The translations under genes were made by a program, and so were the position numbers. From Sagittula sp048553715 (GTDB taxonomy: Bacteria; Pseudomonadota; Alphaproteobacteria; Rhodobacterales; Rhodobacteraceae), in NCBI RefSeq assembly GCF_048553715.1, contig NZ_JBLZNC010000003.1, positions 248,001-312,000 of the forward strand: a DNA stretch of 64,000 bases, read 5' to 3'. Shown in pieces: positions 44,107-52,338 of the stretch (its first letter is position 1; each line of letters starts with the position of its first letter). The notes under the pieces are model-generated. The model had not been told where the DNA came from. It saw nothing but the letters and a program-made list of their open reading frames with translations, and made no database searches.

Positions 44107-44828
44107 GCGCTGGCCATCATCAGCCGGTGCAGCCGCGCCTGAAAGCCCAGCACCTCGCCCGCGTCATAGCGCCGTGGCACAGGGGCGGCGGGTGGCGCCT
44201 TCGCCGTGATCCCCTCGCGGGTCATTACCTGCACGTCCTGTCCCAGCCGCGCGGCCTCGGCGGTGTCGTGGGTCACATGCAGCACCGTCCGCCCCGCCAG
44301 CAGCCGTGCTGTCAGATCCTGCATCTGCGTCCGCGACCGCACATCCAGCGCGGCAAAGGGTTCGTCCAGCAGCACCACGGGGCGGTCCTCCATCAAGGTG
44401 CGCGCCAAGGCGACCCGCTGCCGCTGCCCACCCGACAGCGCAGCAGGCGCGGTGCCCAGATGTGCGCGCAAGCCCACCTGATCCAGCAGATCGCGCGCCC
44501 GCGCCCGATCCGACGCCTCGCCGCGCAGCCTTGCCCCCAGCGTCACATTGTCGAGCACCGACAGCCACGGCAGCAACAGATCGCTCTGCGCCATCATCGC
44601 CACACGGCCCTGCAAGGGCAGACCGTCATCCGCCACGATCGCCCCGTCAAAGCGCACCTGCGCCGCCGAAAGCCCCGCCACCAGCCGCAACAGCGTCGAC
44701 TTGCCCACGCCCGACGGCCCCAGCAGGCAACACCACCGCCCGGCCCCCAAGGTCAGCGCAAGCGGCGCGAACAGCCGCACGCCTGCGACCTCCGCCGCGC
44801 CGGTGATTTGCACCGCAGGCGCGCTCAT
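44103..44828 (-). CDS. thiZ: Thiamine-pyrimidine precursor ABC transporter, ATP-binding protein
   Basis: ATPase of 241 aa, NitT/TauT-type. Walker A is GPSGVGKST, the Q-loop MMAQSDLLLPWLSV, signature LSGGQRQRVALARTL, Walker B VVLLDEPFAALD and switch His VTHDTAEA. The chosen ATG overlaps the tenA stop (ATGA); the open frame upstream is a shadow of tenA. Coupled to thiX. Confidence 0.9.
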   Translation of the reverse strand: MSAPAVQITGAAEVAGVRLFAPLALTLGAGRWCCLLGPSGVGKSTLLRLVAGLSAAQVRFDGAIVADDGLPLQGRVAMMAQSDLLLPWLSVLDNVTLGARLRGEASDRARARDLLDQVGLRAHLGTAPAALSGGQRQRVALARTLMEDRPVVLLDEPFAALDVRSRTQMQDLTARLLAGRTVLHVTHDTAEAARLGQDVQVMTREGITAKAPPAAPVPRRYDAGEVLGFQARLHRLMMASA

Positions 44829-45508
44829 GCGCCCGACAGCCCCATGTCCCAGAACCCGACCTCCAGCCGTGTCGCCACGCCAAAGCGCGCGCACAGCCGC
44901 GCCCAGCGGGGGCTGTCCTGCGGCGCATTCCCCAGCCGCCGCGCCACCGCACGATCGATCAGCCCGCCCACCTCGGCGCAGGTCTGCTGATACGCCGCCC
45001 CCGCATAGGTCGCGATCCAATCCGCATAAGGCCCGCCCGACGGGGCCAGCCGCGCGCCGATCTCGCCATAGCCCAGCACACAAGGCGCCAAAGCCGCCAT
45101 CAGATCCAGAAAATCCCCCGAATGGCCGGCGTCCAGAACATAGCGCGTATAGGCAAGGTTCGCGGGCGCCTCCTGCGTGGCAAACAGCTCCGCCTCCGAA
45201 ATCCCCAAGGCCGCGCAGGTCTCGATATGCAGGCGCATCTCCTCGTCGATCAGCGCATGGACCGTGGCCGCACAGGCGCGCATCTCCTCCAGCGTCTCGG
45301 CCTTGGTCACAGCCAAGGCCCACGCCCGCGAGAAATGCACCAAAAACACGTAATCCTGCTTGAGGTAATGCAAAAACGCGGATCTCGGCAGGCTGCCATC
45401 CCCCAAGCCTATGACAAAGTCATGGCCGGTGTAGGCGGCCCAATCAGGGCCTGCCGCCGCGCGCCACTGCGCAAACACCGCGCCATAAGGCGCATCGACC
45501 GCCGCCAT
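44825..45508 (-). CDS. tenA: Thiaminase II / aminopyrimidine aminohydrolase (TenA)
   Basis: Heme-oxygenase-fold hydrolase of 227 aa that releases HMP from formylaminopyrimidine/aminopyrimidine (thiamine salvage). FLHYLKQDYVFLVHFSRAWALAV, LGYGEIGARL and the Cys of AYQQTC match family active-site positions. Genes thiY and thiZ flank it with overlaps, so uptake and hydrolysis of the salvage substrate are co-translated. Confidence 0.92.
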   Translation of the reverse strand: MAAVDAPYGAVFAQWRAAAGPDWAAYTGHDFVIGLGDGSLPRSAFLHYLKQDYVFLVHFSRAWALAVTKAETLEEMRACAATVHALIDEEMRLHIETCAALGISEAELFATQEAPANLAYTRYVLDAGHSGDFLDLMAALAPCVLGYGEIGARLAPSGGPYADWIATYAGAAYQQTCAEVGGLIDRAVARRLGNAPQDSPRWARLCARFGVATRLEVGFWDMGLSGA

Positions 45509-46440
45509 CACTCGGCCCCCAGATCGCGCGCCAGATCGATCACAGGGCGCGTGCCCTCGATCAGACCGGCCTGCGACAGGAATTGCTCGAACCGGGCATA
45601 GCGGCCTGCGTCCAGCGCCTCGGGACGCAGGGCAAAGCGCGGGATCGTATCCGCCCAGGCGCGCTTGTTCAGCTCATCGCGCAGCTCGGCCGAGGTGCCG
45701 GAAAACAGCGCCCAGCTGTCCTCGGGGTGGTTCACGATATACTGGGTCGCCCGTTCCGTGGCCTGCAGGAACCGGCGCAGCTTGTCCGCGTCCATGCTGT
45801 CGGGGTTGGCCACATAGATCAGCTCGTCATAGGTGGGCACGCCATGGGCCTCGGGGTAGAAACACCGGCCTGCGACGCCCTCGATGTCCATCTGGTTCAG
45901 CTCGAAATTGCGAAAGGCCCCGATCACCGCATCCACCTGTCCCGACATCAGCGCAGGCGACAGCGACCAGTTCACATTAACCAATTCCACATCCGCCAGC
46001 GTCAGCCCGCCCTCTGCCAGCATCGCGGCCAATAGCGCCTCTTCGACACCGGCGACGGAAAACCCGATCTTGGCCCCGCGCAGATCGGCCAGCGTCTGTG
46101 GCCCGTCCTCCAACACCAGCAAACAGTTCAGCGGCGTGGCGACCAGCGTGCCCACCCGCACCAGCGGCAGCCCCTCGGCCACCTGCAAATGCAATTGCGG
46201 CTGATAGGAAATCGCCAGATCCGCGCGGCCTGCGGCGGCCATCTTGGGCGGGTCGGACGGATCGGCAGGGGCGATGATATCGACCTGCAAACCGGCCTGC
46301 TCGAAATAGCCCAGCTCCTCGGCCAGGATGATCGGCCCGTGGTCGGGGTTCACAAACCAGTCCAGCATCACGCTCAACTCGTCCGCGGCCATGGCAGGGG
46401 TGGCACAGGCCAGCGCCAGCGCGGTTGCGATATGTTTCAT
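45508..46440 (-). CDS. thiY: Thiamine-pyrimidine precursor ABC transporter, substrate-binding protein
   Basis: NMT1/THI5-like periplasmic binding protein, 310 aa. Signal peptide at residues 1-20 (HIATALALACATPAMAA). Mature start SVMLDWFVNPDHGPIILAEE is the THI5-like signature (WFVNPDH...GPI), followed by GYFEQAGLQVDIIAPADPSDPP. It should bind N-formyl-4-amino-5-aminomethyl-2-methylpyrimidine. The start is the Met at the signal peptide; it overlaps the thiF stop. Confidence 0.9.
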   Translation of the reverse strand: MKHIATALALACATPAMAADELSVMLDWFVNPDHGPIILAEELGYFEQAGLQVDIIAPADPSDPPKMAAAGRADLAISYQPQLHLQVAEGLPLVRVGTLVATPLNCLLVLEDGPQTLADLRGAKIGFSVAGVEEALLAAMLAEGGLTLADVELVNVNWSLSPALMSGQVDAVIGAFRNFELNQMDIEGVAGRCFYPEAHGVPTYDELIYVANPDSMDADKLRRFLQATERATQYIVNHPEDSWALFSGTSAELRDELNKRAWADTIPRFALRPEALDAGRYARFEQFLSQAGLIEGTRPVIDLARDLGAE

Positions 46441-47429
46441 GTCTCTCCTCCGGTGGTGTCGCCAAGCGCGACCAAAGTGATGTTGCCGCCCCACAGCGGG
46501 GCCAAGTGCCGGGCCGCAGCAAAGGCGCGCAGACCGGACCGGCAGGCCAGAATGGCACGCTGGTCGGGGGATTGCGGGGCAGGGGGGGCTTGCGCGATCT
46601 CCTGCAGGCTGCGGCGCTGGGCATGCGGGTGGACCAGCGGCCCTTCCGAGGGGGCGCGCAAATCGATGATGTGGTCGCGGGCGTCGATCTGCGTCGCCGC
46701 GACAAAGCGCCAGATTTCCTCTGGCGCGGGCTCGGCGGCGGCGTCAAAACGAAAGCTGCTGCTGCGCAGGCTAAGCGCGTCAAAGGTCACGAATTGTCCC
46801 AGCGGGGACGGGGTGATCCCTGCCAGCACCGCCACCGCCATCTGCGCCTGCAGTGCGCCGATCATGCCCACCACGGGGCCAAGCACACCGTCACTGGCGC
46901 AGGAGCCCGCCCGCTGTGGCAGGTCGGGAAACAGCGCGCGCAGACTGGGGGCCGTGCCGCAAAAGCCGCCCACATGCCCCTCCATCCCCACGACAGAGGC
47001 GCTGATCAACGGCAGGCCCATAGCCTTGCAATGGTCCGACAGGATATAGCTGGTGGCAAAACTGTCGGCGCAGTCCAGCACCAGATCGACGCCCGCGCAC
47101 AGGCTGGCCACATTGGCGGGGTCCAACGTGCGCGTGATCGGGGTGACGGTGATGTCAGGGTTCAACGCTCTGATGGCGGTGGCGGCGGTCTGCGCCTTGG
47201 GCTGGCCCACCTCTGCCTCGCGGAACAGGGTCTGGCGGTGCAGGTTGCTGCGGCTGATGTGGTCGGCATCCACCAGCCGGATCTGGCCCACACCGGCTCC
47301 GCCCAGGTATTGCAGAACCGGCGCGGCCAGCCCGCCTGCGCCGACCACCAGCACCCGCGCGCGGGCCAGCCGGTCTTGGCCCTGCTGGCCAAAGGCGGGC
47401 ACGGCAATCTGTCGGGCATAGCGGGTCAT
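46437..47429 (-). CDS. thiF: ThiF/MoeB-family adenylyltransferase with rhodanese-like C-terminus
   Basis: E1-like enzyme of 330 aa that adenylates the ThiS C-terminal glycine. YARQIAVPAFGQQGQDRLARA at the N-terminus, the ATP loop VVGAGGLAAPVLQYLGGAGVG, then DADHISRSNLHRQTLF (Arg finger). The usual zinc Cys pairs are not all evident: GSCASDG is present but CxxC motifs are not. The C-terminal 90 residues form a rhodanese-like domain (HIIDLRAPSEGP, active loop ACRSGLRA with Cys), which could carry the sulfur to ThiS. Overlaps thiE and thiY. Confidence 0.88.
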   Translation of the reverse strand: MTRYARQIAVPAFGQQGQDRLARARVLVVGAGGLAAPVLQYLGGAGVGQIRLVDADHISRSNLHRQTLFREAEVGQPKAQTAATAIRALNPDITVTPITRTLDPANVASLCAGVDLVLDCADSFATSYILSDHCKAMGLPLISASVVGMEGHVGGFCGTAPSLRALFPDLPQRAGSCASDGVLGPVVGMIGALQAQMAVAVLAGITPSPLGQFVTFDALSLRSSSFRFDAAAEPAPEEIWRFVAATQIDARDHIIDLRAPSEGPLVHPHAQRRSLQEIAQAPPAPQSPDQRAILACRSGLRAFAAARHLAPLWGGNITLVALGDTTGGET

Positions 47430-48022
47430 GCGGTCGCGTCCAGCCATTCGCGCACACGGGTCTCGGGGCTGGGGTGCAGGGTGATGTCGGTCACGGCGGA
47501 CACCACATCGGCCCCTGCGGCAAAGGCGCCCTGTGCCCGCGCGACCGACATGCCGCCGATGGCCACCAGCGGCAGATCCTTGATCAGCGATTTCCACTCG
47601 GTGACGCGCTTCAGCCCTTGCTGGTGCCATTTCATCTGCTTGAGGATCGTGGGATAGACCGGCCCGAGCGCGATATAGTCGGGCGACAGGGACCGCGCGC
47701 GGTCAAGCTCTGCATGGTCATGGGTGCTGATCCCCAGCCGCAGCCCCGCGCGCCGGATCGCGGGCAGGTCCGCCGCGTCCAGATCCTCCTGCCCTAGATG
47801 CACCCAGTCACAGCCCGCCTCGATGGCGAGCTGCCAGTGGTCGTTGATCACCAGCGTGGCCCCGTGGCTGCGCGCCAACGCCTGCGCCTGTTCGATCATG
47901 GGGCGCAACGTGTCCGGCGTGCGGTCCTTGATGCGCAGCTGCACCAGCCGCACGCCCAAGGGCAACATCCGTCGCAGCCAATCCACATCGTCAAAGATCG
48001 GGTAGAAACGCGGCAGGCTCAT
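47426..48022 (-). CDS. thiE: Thiamine phosphate synthase
   Basis: Joins HMP-PP and thiazole phosphate to thiamine phosphate. It is 198 aa, TIM barrel. VRLVQLRIKDRT, VINDHWQLAIEAGCDWVHLGQEDL, GISTHDHAEL, YIALGPVYPT and the phosphate loop VAIGGMSVARAQGAFAAGAD are all family blocks. The barrel is slightly short at the C-terminus. Overlaps thiG and thiF by four bases. Confidence 0.93.
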   Translation of the reverse strand: MSLPRFYPIFDDVDWLRRMLPLGVRLVQLRIKDRTPDTLRPMIEQAQALARSHGATLVINDHWQLAIEAGCDWVHLGQEDLDAADLPAIRRAGLRLGISTHDHAELDRARSLSPDYIALGPVYPTILKQMKWHQQGLKRVTEWKSLIKDLPLVAIGGMSVARAQGAFAAGADVVSAVTDITLHPSPETRVREWLDATA

Positions 48023-48789
48023 GACAAAAACGCCTGTCCGATCAGCGGGGTCGAGGGGGCGGCCATGTCGCGCGGCTCCATCGGGTCGGCCGCATAGGCC
48101 AGCCGCCCGCCCTCCACCGCGCGGGCAAACCCCTCTGCCATGGCGGCGGGATCGCCCGCACGCGCCACGGCGGTGTTCAGCAGCACCGCGTCAAACCCCA
48201 TCTCCATCGCCTGCGCCGCCTGCGAGGGCAGCCCCAGCCCCGCATCCACCACCATCGGCACGTCGGGAAACTGCGCGCGCAGACTGCGCAGGCCGTAGAT
48301 GTTGGTCAGCCCCAGCCCCGTCCCGATGGGCGCGCCCCATGGCATCAGCACCTCGCAACCCGCCTGCAACAGACGCTCTGCCACCACCAGATCCTCCGTG
48401 GTGTAGGGGAACACCTCGAACCCCTCGTCACACAGGATGCGCGCGGCCTCTACCAGCGCGAAAGGATCTGGCTGCAGGGTATCCGCATGGCCGATCACCT
48501 CCAGCTTGATCCATTTCGTGCCAAACACCTCGCGCGCCATCTGCGCCGTGGTCACCGCCTCGCGCACCGAATGACAACCGGCGGTGTTGGGCAGCACCGC
48601 CACCCCCAGATCCCGCACCAAGGCCCAGAAATCCGCGCCCGCCTGATCGCCGCCCGACTCCCGCCGCAGCGACACCGTGGCAATCCCCGCACCCGACCGG
48701 CGAAACGCCTCCGCCAGCACCTGCGGCGACGGATATTGCGCCGTCCCCAACATCAGCCGCGACCCGATCTCCTTGCCGTACAGCTGCAT
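48019..48789 (-). CDS. thiG: Thiazole synthase
   Basis: Forms the thiazole phosphate ring from DXP, dehydroglycine and ThiS-thiocarboxylate. It is 256 aa. RLMLGTAQYPSPQVLAEA, VLPNTAGCHSVREAVTTA, WIKLEVIGHADTLQPDP (with the Schiff-base Lys), VLMPWGAPIGTGLGLTN and VVDAGLGLPSQAAQAMEMGFDA-type blocks are conserved. Two bases separate it from thiS. Confidence 0.96.
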   Translation of the reverse strand: MQLYGKEIGSRLMLGTAQYPSPQVLAEAFRRSGAGIATVSLRRESGGDQAGADFWALVRDLGVAVLPNTAGCHSVREAVTTAQMAREVFGTKWIKLEVIGHADTLQPDPFALVEAARILCDEGFEVFPYTTEDLVVAERLLQAGCEVLMPWGAPIGTGLGLTNIYGLRSLRAQFPDVPMVVDAGLGLPSQAAQAMEMGFDAVLLNTAVARAGDPAAMAEGFARAVEGGRLAYAADPMEPRDMAAPSTPLIGQAFLS

Positions 48790-48791
48790 GC

Positions 48792-48989
48792 TCAGCCTCC
48801 TTGCCGGGGGGCGACGATTTCCAGCCGGTCGCCGTCGTGCAACACGGCCCCCGCCCGCGCGCCCGCAGGCACAAAGCTTTCGTTCAACGCCGTCGCCACC
48901 ACCGCGTCGGACTGGCCCAACAGCTCCAGAACCTCTGCCACGGTGCCTGCCGCGATCTCCTGCGGGGTGCCGTTAATCGTGATCTTCAT
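48792..48989 (-). CDS. thiS: Sulfur carrier protein ThiS
   Basis: A 65-aa ubiquitin-like sulfur carrier ending in the required Gly-Gly (VAPRQGG). MKITINGTPQEIAAGTVAEV and ALNESFVPAG match the family. The start is chosen by family length; the first 17 bases overlap the thiO end. It receives sulfur via ThiF and delivers it to ThiG, encoded next to it. Confidence 0.94.
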   Translation of the reverse strand: MKITINGTPQEIAAGTVAEVLELLGQSDAVVATALNESFVPAGARAGAVLHDGDRLEIVAPRQGG

Positions 48990-49950
48990 CCATGAACTCC
49001 GGTTTTGCGTGATCCAGCGCTGCGGCCACCGCCATCTGCGCCAAGGCCGGTGCCAGCAAAAACCCATGCCGGAACAAGCCATTGAGGTAGTAGGTCTGCC
49101 CCCGCCTGCGCAGACGCGGCAGGTTGTCGGCAAAGGCGGGGCGCGCATCACAGCCGATCTCCACCAGCTCCGCCTCGCCAAAGGCGGGGTGTAGCGCATA
49201 GGCCGCGCTCAGCAGCTCCAGCACCGACCGCACGCGGGGGCGCGTGTCATGGCTTTCGATCTGCGTGGCGCCCAGCATGTAAACGCCATCACCGCGCGGC
49301 ACGACATACAGCGGATAGCGCGGGTGCAGCAGCCGCACAGGCCGCGTCAACGCCAGCTCGGGACAGCGCAGAACCGCCATCTCGCCTTTGACGCCGCGCA
49401 GATCATGCAGCACATCGCGCGCCGCCAACCCCCTGCAATCAAAGGTCAAACCGCCCGCCCGTGGCGGCGTGGTGGCAAAGCACACCCCCGCCGCGACCAA
49501 GCCCGCCTGCAAACGCGCCAAAGCCGCGCGCGGGGTCAGATGCGCCTCTTGGTCGAAAAACAGCCCGCGCGAAAACCGCCCCTGCAGATCCGGCTCCAGC
49601 CCGCCCAGATCGGCGGCATCCACCACCTCGTGATCCTGCGTGCGACGGGCAAAGCGGTCCAGCTCGCGCCGGTCCCGGCCCAGCGTGACCACCAGCGTGC
49701 CGCGATGGTGCAACTCCACGCCCTGCGCCTGCCACCACGCCGCCGCCCCGCGCCCGTGGCGCAGCACCGCATCCTCGGCGGTCTCGCCCTCGCAAAACGG
49801 GGCCAACATGCCCCCCGCCCACCACGAACAGCCATGTGGTCCGGGGGCGGGCCTTGGGTCGTAGACCGTGACAGACACCCCGCGCGCCACCAATTCGGTG
49901 GCCACGCACAGCCCCGCCACACCGGCCCCGAGGACGGTGGCCTGCGTCAT
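48973..49950 (-). CDS. thiO: Glycine oxidase / FAD-dependent oxidoreductase ThiO
   Basis: Oxidises glycine to iminoglycine for ThiG, the aerobic alternative to ThiH. It is 325 aa. The FAD loop VLGAGVAGLCVATELVARG is at the N-terminus, with SWWAGGMLAPFCEGE next; the C-terminal GLFRHGFLLAPALA is the second FAD contact. Slightly short for the family. Overlaps thiD upstream and thiS downstream. Confidence 0.93.
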   Translation of the reverse strand: MTQATVLGAGVAGLCVATELVARGVSVTVYDPRPAPGPHGCSWWAGGMLAPFCEGETAEDAVLRHGRGAAAWWQAQGVELHHRGTLVVTLGRDRRELDRFARRTQDHEVVDAADLGGLEPDLQGRFSRGLFFDQEAHLTPRAALARLQAGLVAAGVCFATTPPRAGGLTFDCRGLAARDVLHDLRGVKGEMAVLRCPELALTRPVRLLHPRYPLYVVPRGDGVYMLGATQIESHDTRPRVRSVLELLSAAYALHPAFGEAELVEIGCDARPAFADNLPRLRRRGQTYYLNGLFRHGFLLAPALAQMAVAAALDHAKPEFMDEDHD

Positions 49951-50774
49951 GTCCAGACCTCGTGGAAATGATGCACCGGCCCGTGACCGGACCCGATCCC
50001 CAAATCATCCGCCGCCGTGATGGCCCCGTGCAGCCAGTCATGGGCATGGGCCACCGCGTCCGTCAGGGCCACGCCCTTGGCCCGCTCCGCCGCAATGGCC
50101 GAGGACAGGGTGCAGCCGGTGCCATGGGTGTTGCGCGTCTCGATGCGCGGGCGCGAAAACGCGACCACCGCATCGGCCGTGACCAGACGGTCGGTGCACA
50201 CGGCCCCGCTGGCGTGACCGCCCTTCATCAGCACTGCCTGCGCGCCAAGCTCACACAGCGCGCGCCCCTGTGCCACAACCTCCGCCTCTGTCTGCGCGAC
50301 GGGCTGGCGCAACAGCCGCGCGGCCTCTGGCAGGTTCGGGGTCAGCAGTTCGGCCCGTGGCAACAACATCAGCGTCAGCGCTGCCTCGGCCTCGGGGTTC
50401 AGCAGCGCATCGCCGGATTTCGCCACCATCACAGGGTCCAGCACCACCGGCCCCGTGTATCCGCGCAGCGCCTGCGCCACCGCATCCACGATGGGGGCAG
50501 TGGCCAGCATGCCGATCTTGACCGCCTTGGGGGGGATGTCCGTCAGCACGGCGGCGATCTGTGCCGCCACCATTTCCGGCGTCAGGGTGCTCACCGCCGC
50601 CACGCCACAGGTGTTCTGCGCCGTGATCGCGGTGATCGCGCTGGTGCCAAAGACACCGCGCGCTGAAAAGGTCTTCAGATCCGCCTGAATGCCCGCGCCG
50701 CCACCGCTGTCCGATCCGGCAATGGTCAGGGCTGATGGCCACGCCACGCGTTTATTGGCTGTCTGGGTCGTCAT
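49947..50774 (-). CDS. thiD: Hydroxymethylpyrimidine/phosphomethylpyrimidine kinase
   Basis: Phosphorylates HMP and HMP-P. It is 275 aa, ribokinase fold. ALTIAGSDSGGGAGIQADLK, ITAITAQNTCGV, DPVMVAKSGDALL, TPNLPEAARLL and the anion hole/catalytic Asp region NTHGTGCTLSSAIAA are canonical. First gene behind the TPP riboswitch; the ribosome site GGAGG can pair with an upstream CCTCC, so translation is probably riboswitch-gated. thiC is not in the window. Confidence 0.95.
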   Translation of the reverse strand: MTTQTANKRVAWPSALTIAGSDSGGGAGIQADLKTFSARGVFGTSAITAITAQNTCGVAAVSTLTPEMVAAQIAAVLTDIPPKAVKIGMLATAPIVDAVAQALRGYTGPVVLDPVMVAKSGDALLNPEAEAALTLMLLPRAELLTPNLPEAARLLRQPVAQTEAEVVAQGRALCELGAQAVLMKGGHASGAVCTDRLVTADAVVAFSRPRIETRNTHGTGCTLSSAIAAERAKGVALTDAVAHAHDWLHGAITAADDLGIGSGHGPVHHFHEVWT

Positions 50775-50781
50775 ATCGCTA

Positions 50782-50801
50782 CCTCCATCGACGTAAGGAG
50801 G
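50782..50801 (-). promoter_or_regulatory. Ribosome-site-sequestering hairpin before thiD
   Basis: On the minus strand CCTCC (50801-50797) faces GGAGG (50786-50782), the thiD ribosome binding site, across a 10-base loop. This fits the translational expression platform of the adjacent TPP riboswitch. Confidence 0.55.
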
Positions 50802-50844
50802 GAGCGCGCACACGGAATTCAGGCCTCCGTGGCAGTCAGTCTCC

Positions 50845-50930
50845 GTTCCCTACGCCGGTATTGTCCGGATCAGGTTCGATGGGTTAGCGCGGCTGCGCCT
50901 CTCAGCCCCAAGATGGGGCACCCCAACGGA
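50845..50930 (-). promoter_or_regulatory. TPP riboswitch (THI element)
   Basis: Reading the minus strand gives CCGTTGGGGTGCCCC, then GGCTGAGAGG, ACCCATCGAACCTGATCCGG and finally GGCGTAGGGAA: the conserved THI box in the right order and spacing. It lies about 70 bases upstream of thiD and should repress the whole ten-gene operon when thiamine pyrophosphate is plentiful. Confidence 0.96.
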
Positions 50931-51139
50931 TGTTGCGCCAGAAGCTAGCCTGCCTGTCAGGGGACCACAACCTCTGAATGACTTGGCGTGCGCCGGATCA
51001 GGGCGGCAGACCGCCGCATTCGGGGGAAAAGCCTATGAAAACTCCCTGATGCGTGACGGGTCTACGATCTTGCGCTGCGGGGCAAAGAATGGGACCTTGG
51101 GTGCATCAGAACGACAATCCAACATGACGGAGAATGACG
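50931..51139. other. Spacer between the thi leader and the small plus-strand gene
   Basis: About 200 bp that must contain the minus-strand thi promoter and the plus-strand promoter of the small protein gene. No further gene or recognisable motif seen. Confidence 0.5.
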
Positions 51140-51367
51140 ATGGGACTTGGTGATATGCTGGGCAAGGCGATGAACGCCTTTGGGGGCACCGATGAAATCA
51201 TGGCAAAGATCAGCGAAAGCGGCATCGACCTGTCCGCGCTGGCCGATCTCGACGCCGAGGCCGTGACCTCCATGCTCGAAGAAAAGGGCATCGATCTGTC
51301 CATGCTCGAAGGTCTGGGCCTCTCGGTCGAGGACATCATCACCAAGGTCAAAGAACAGCTGGCCTAA
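51140..51367 (+). CDS. Small acidic helical protein, function unknown
   Basis: A 75-aa protein rich in Asp, Glu, Leu and Gly with no Cys, no signal and no membrane segment. The phrase GIDLS occurs twice (GIDLSALADLD and GIDLSMLEGLG) about 21 residues apart, suggesting an internal helical duplication. I chose the second Met because GGAG lies 7 bases before it; the first Met has only one base spacing. A strong plus-strand terminator follows, so this is a real monocistronic gene. I do not recognise a family. Confidence 0.7.
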   Translation: MGLGDMLGKAMNAFGGTDEIMAKISESGIDLSALADLDAEAVTSMLEEKGIDLSMLEGLGLSVEDIITKVKEQLA

Positions 51368-51437
51368 GCCGCAGCCCGCGCGCGCGCCCCGAACGGGCGT
51401 CACAGGTGCTGCGGTGACTATACGCTGACGATACGAC

Positions 51438-51472
51438 AAGGCGCGCCCGAATGCTGGCGCGCCTTTGTTTTT
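51438..51472 (+). terminator. Rho-independent terminator of the small-protein gene
   Basis: AAGGCGCGCC, 8-base loop, GGCGCGCCTT, then TGTTTTT: a perfect 10-bp stem with a good T-tract. Confidence 0.9.
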
Positions 51473-51659
51473 GGCACTGCGGGGGACGGGGCCCCATAGA
51501 TGTGTGCGGTGCGTGGGGAGGGTTCAGCGATCCCGCGCCGGAGCATTGGCGCGCGGTGACGTGGCACAGGCAGGATACGGTAAAGGCTTCCTCCCACCCC
51601 CGTTCGGCGATGACGGGACATTTTAAACCTTTCGCGTCTGAGCAGGGCATGGCGCAACG

Positions 51660-51688
51660 AAAAAGGCCCCCGCAGATGCAGGGGCCTT
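51660..51688 (-). terminator. Rho-independent terminator of rplY
   Basis: Minus strand: AAGGCCCCTGCA, TC, TGCGGGGGCCTT, then TTT; a 12-bp stem with one G-T pair, 27 bases after the stop. Confidence 0.88.
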
Positions 51689-51714
51689 CGGAAAATCGCA
51701 AGCGCGAGAGGGAC

Positions 51715-52338
51715 TTATGCCTCTGCTGCTTCCTCTTCGCCTTCGTCCTCATCGTCCGACGCCGCCAGACCCGACGGGGCCGAGATGTTGGCGATGACAA
51801 AGTCACGGTCGATGGTCGGCTTGGCGCCTTCGGGCAGGGTCACGTCCGAGATGTGGACGATGTCGCCGATGGCCAGTTTGGACACGTCGATGGTGATTTT
51901 CTCGGGGATTTCACCTGCGGTCACAACCAGTTCCACCTCGGGGCGAACAACGGTCAGAACGCCGCCCTTCTTGATGCCGGGTGCGGATTCTTCGCCGACG
52001 AATTCGACGGGAATGAACAGGTTAACCTTCGAGGTGCGGCGCAGGCGCATCAGGTCGAAGTGCGTCGGCAGGTCCTTGACCACGTCGCGCTGAACGTCGC
52101 GGCAGATGACGCGGACGTCTTCCTGGCCTTCGACTTTCAGGTTGAAGAGGGTGGACTTGAAGCGGCCGTCCTTGAGCTTTTTCAACAGGACGTTGAAGGG
52201 CATCTGGATGGACAGGGGGTCGTTGTCGCCACCAAAGACGACGCCGGGAACCATGCCGTTGCGGCGTGCTGCACGAGCGGCGCCCTTGCCTGTCCCCGTG
52301 CGGATCTCGGCGTGAAGATCGGGAATCTCACCAGCCAT
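51715..52338 (-). CDS. rplY: 50S ribosomal protein L25/general stress protein Ctc
   Basis: 5S-rRNA-binding ribosomal protein of the long CTC type, 207 aa. The L25 domain is N-terminal (KGAARAARRNGMVPGVVFGG, about 18-37), the TL5/CTC C-terminal beta domain starts near residue 95 (VNLFIPVEFVGEESAPGIKKGG), and a strongly acidic tail (DDEDEGEEEAAEA) closes it. AGGAG precedes the ATG at normal spacing. The single-gene transcript ends at a strong terminator. Confidence 0.95.
   Translation of the reverse strand: MAGEIPDLHAEIRTGTGKGAARAARRNGMVPGVVFGGDNDPLSIQMPFNVLLKKLKDGRFKSTLFNLKVEGQEDVRVICRDVQRDVVKDLPTHFDLMRLRRTSKVNLFIPVEFVGEESAPGIKKGGVLTVVRPEVELVVTAGEIPEKITIDVSKLAIGDIVHISDVTLPEGAKPTIDRDFVIANISAPSGLAASDDEDEGEEEAAEA

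Larger units (their letters stand above)
51368..51714. other. Convergent spacer with two terminators
   Basis: Holds the terminators of the small-protein gene (plus) and of rplY (minus), with about 180 bp between them in which I see no gene. Confidence 0.6.
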
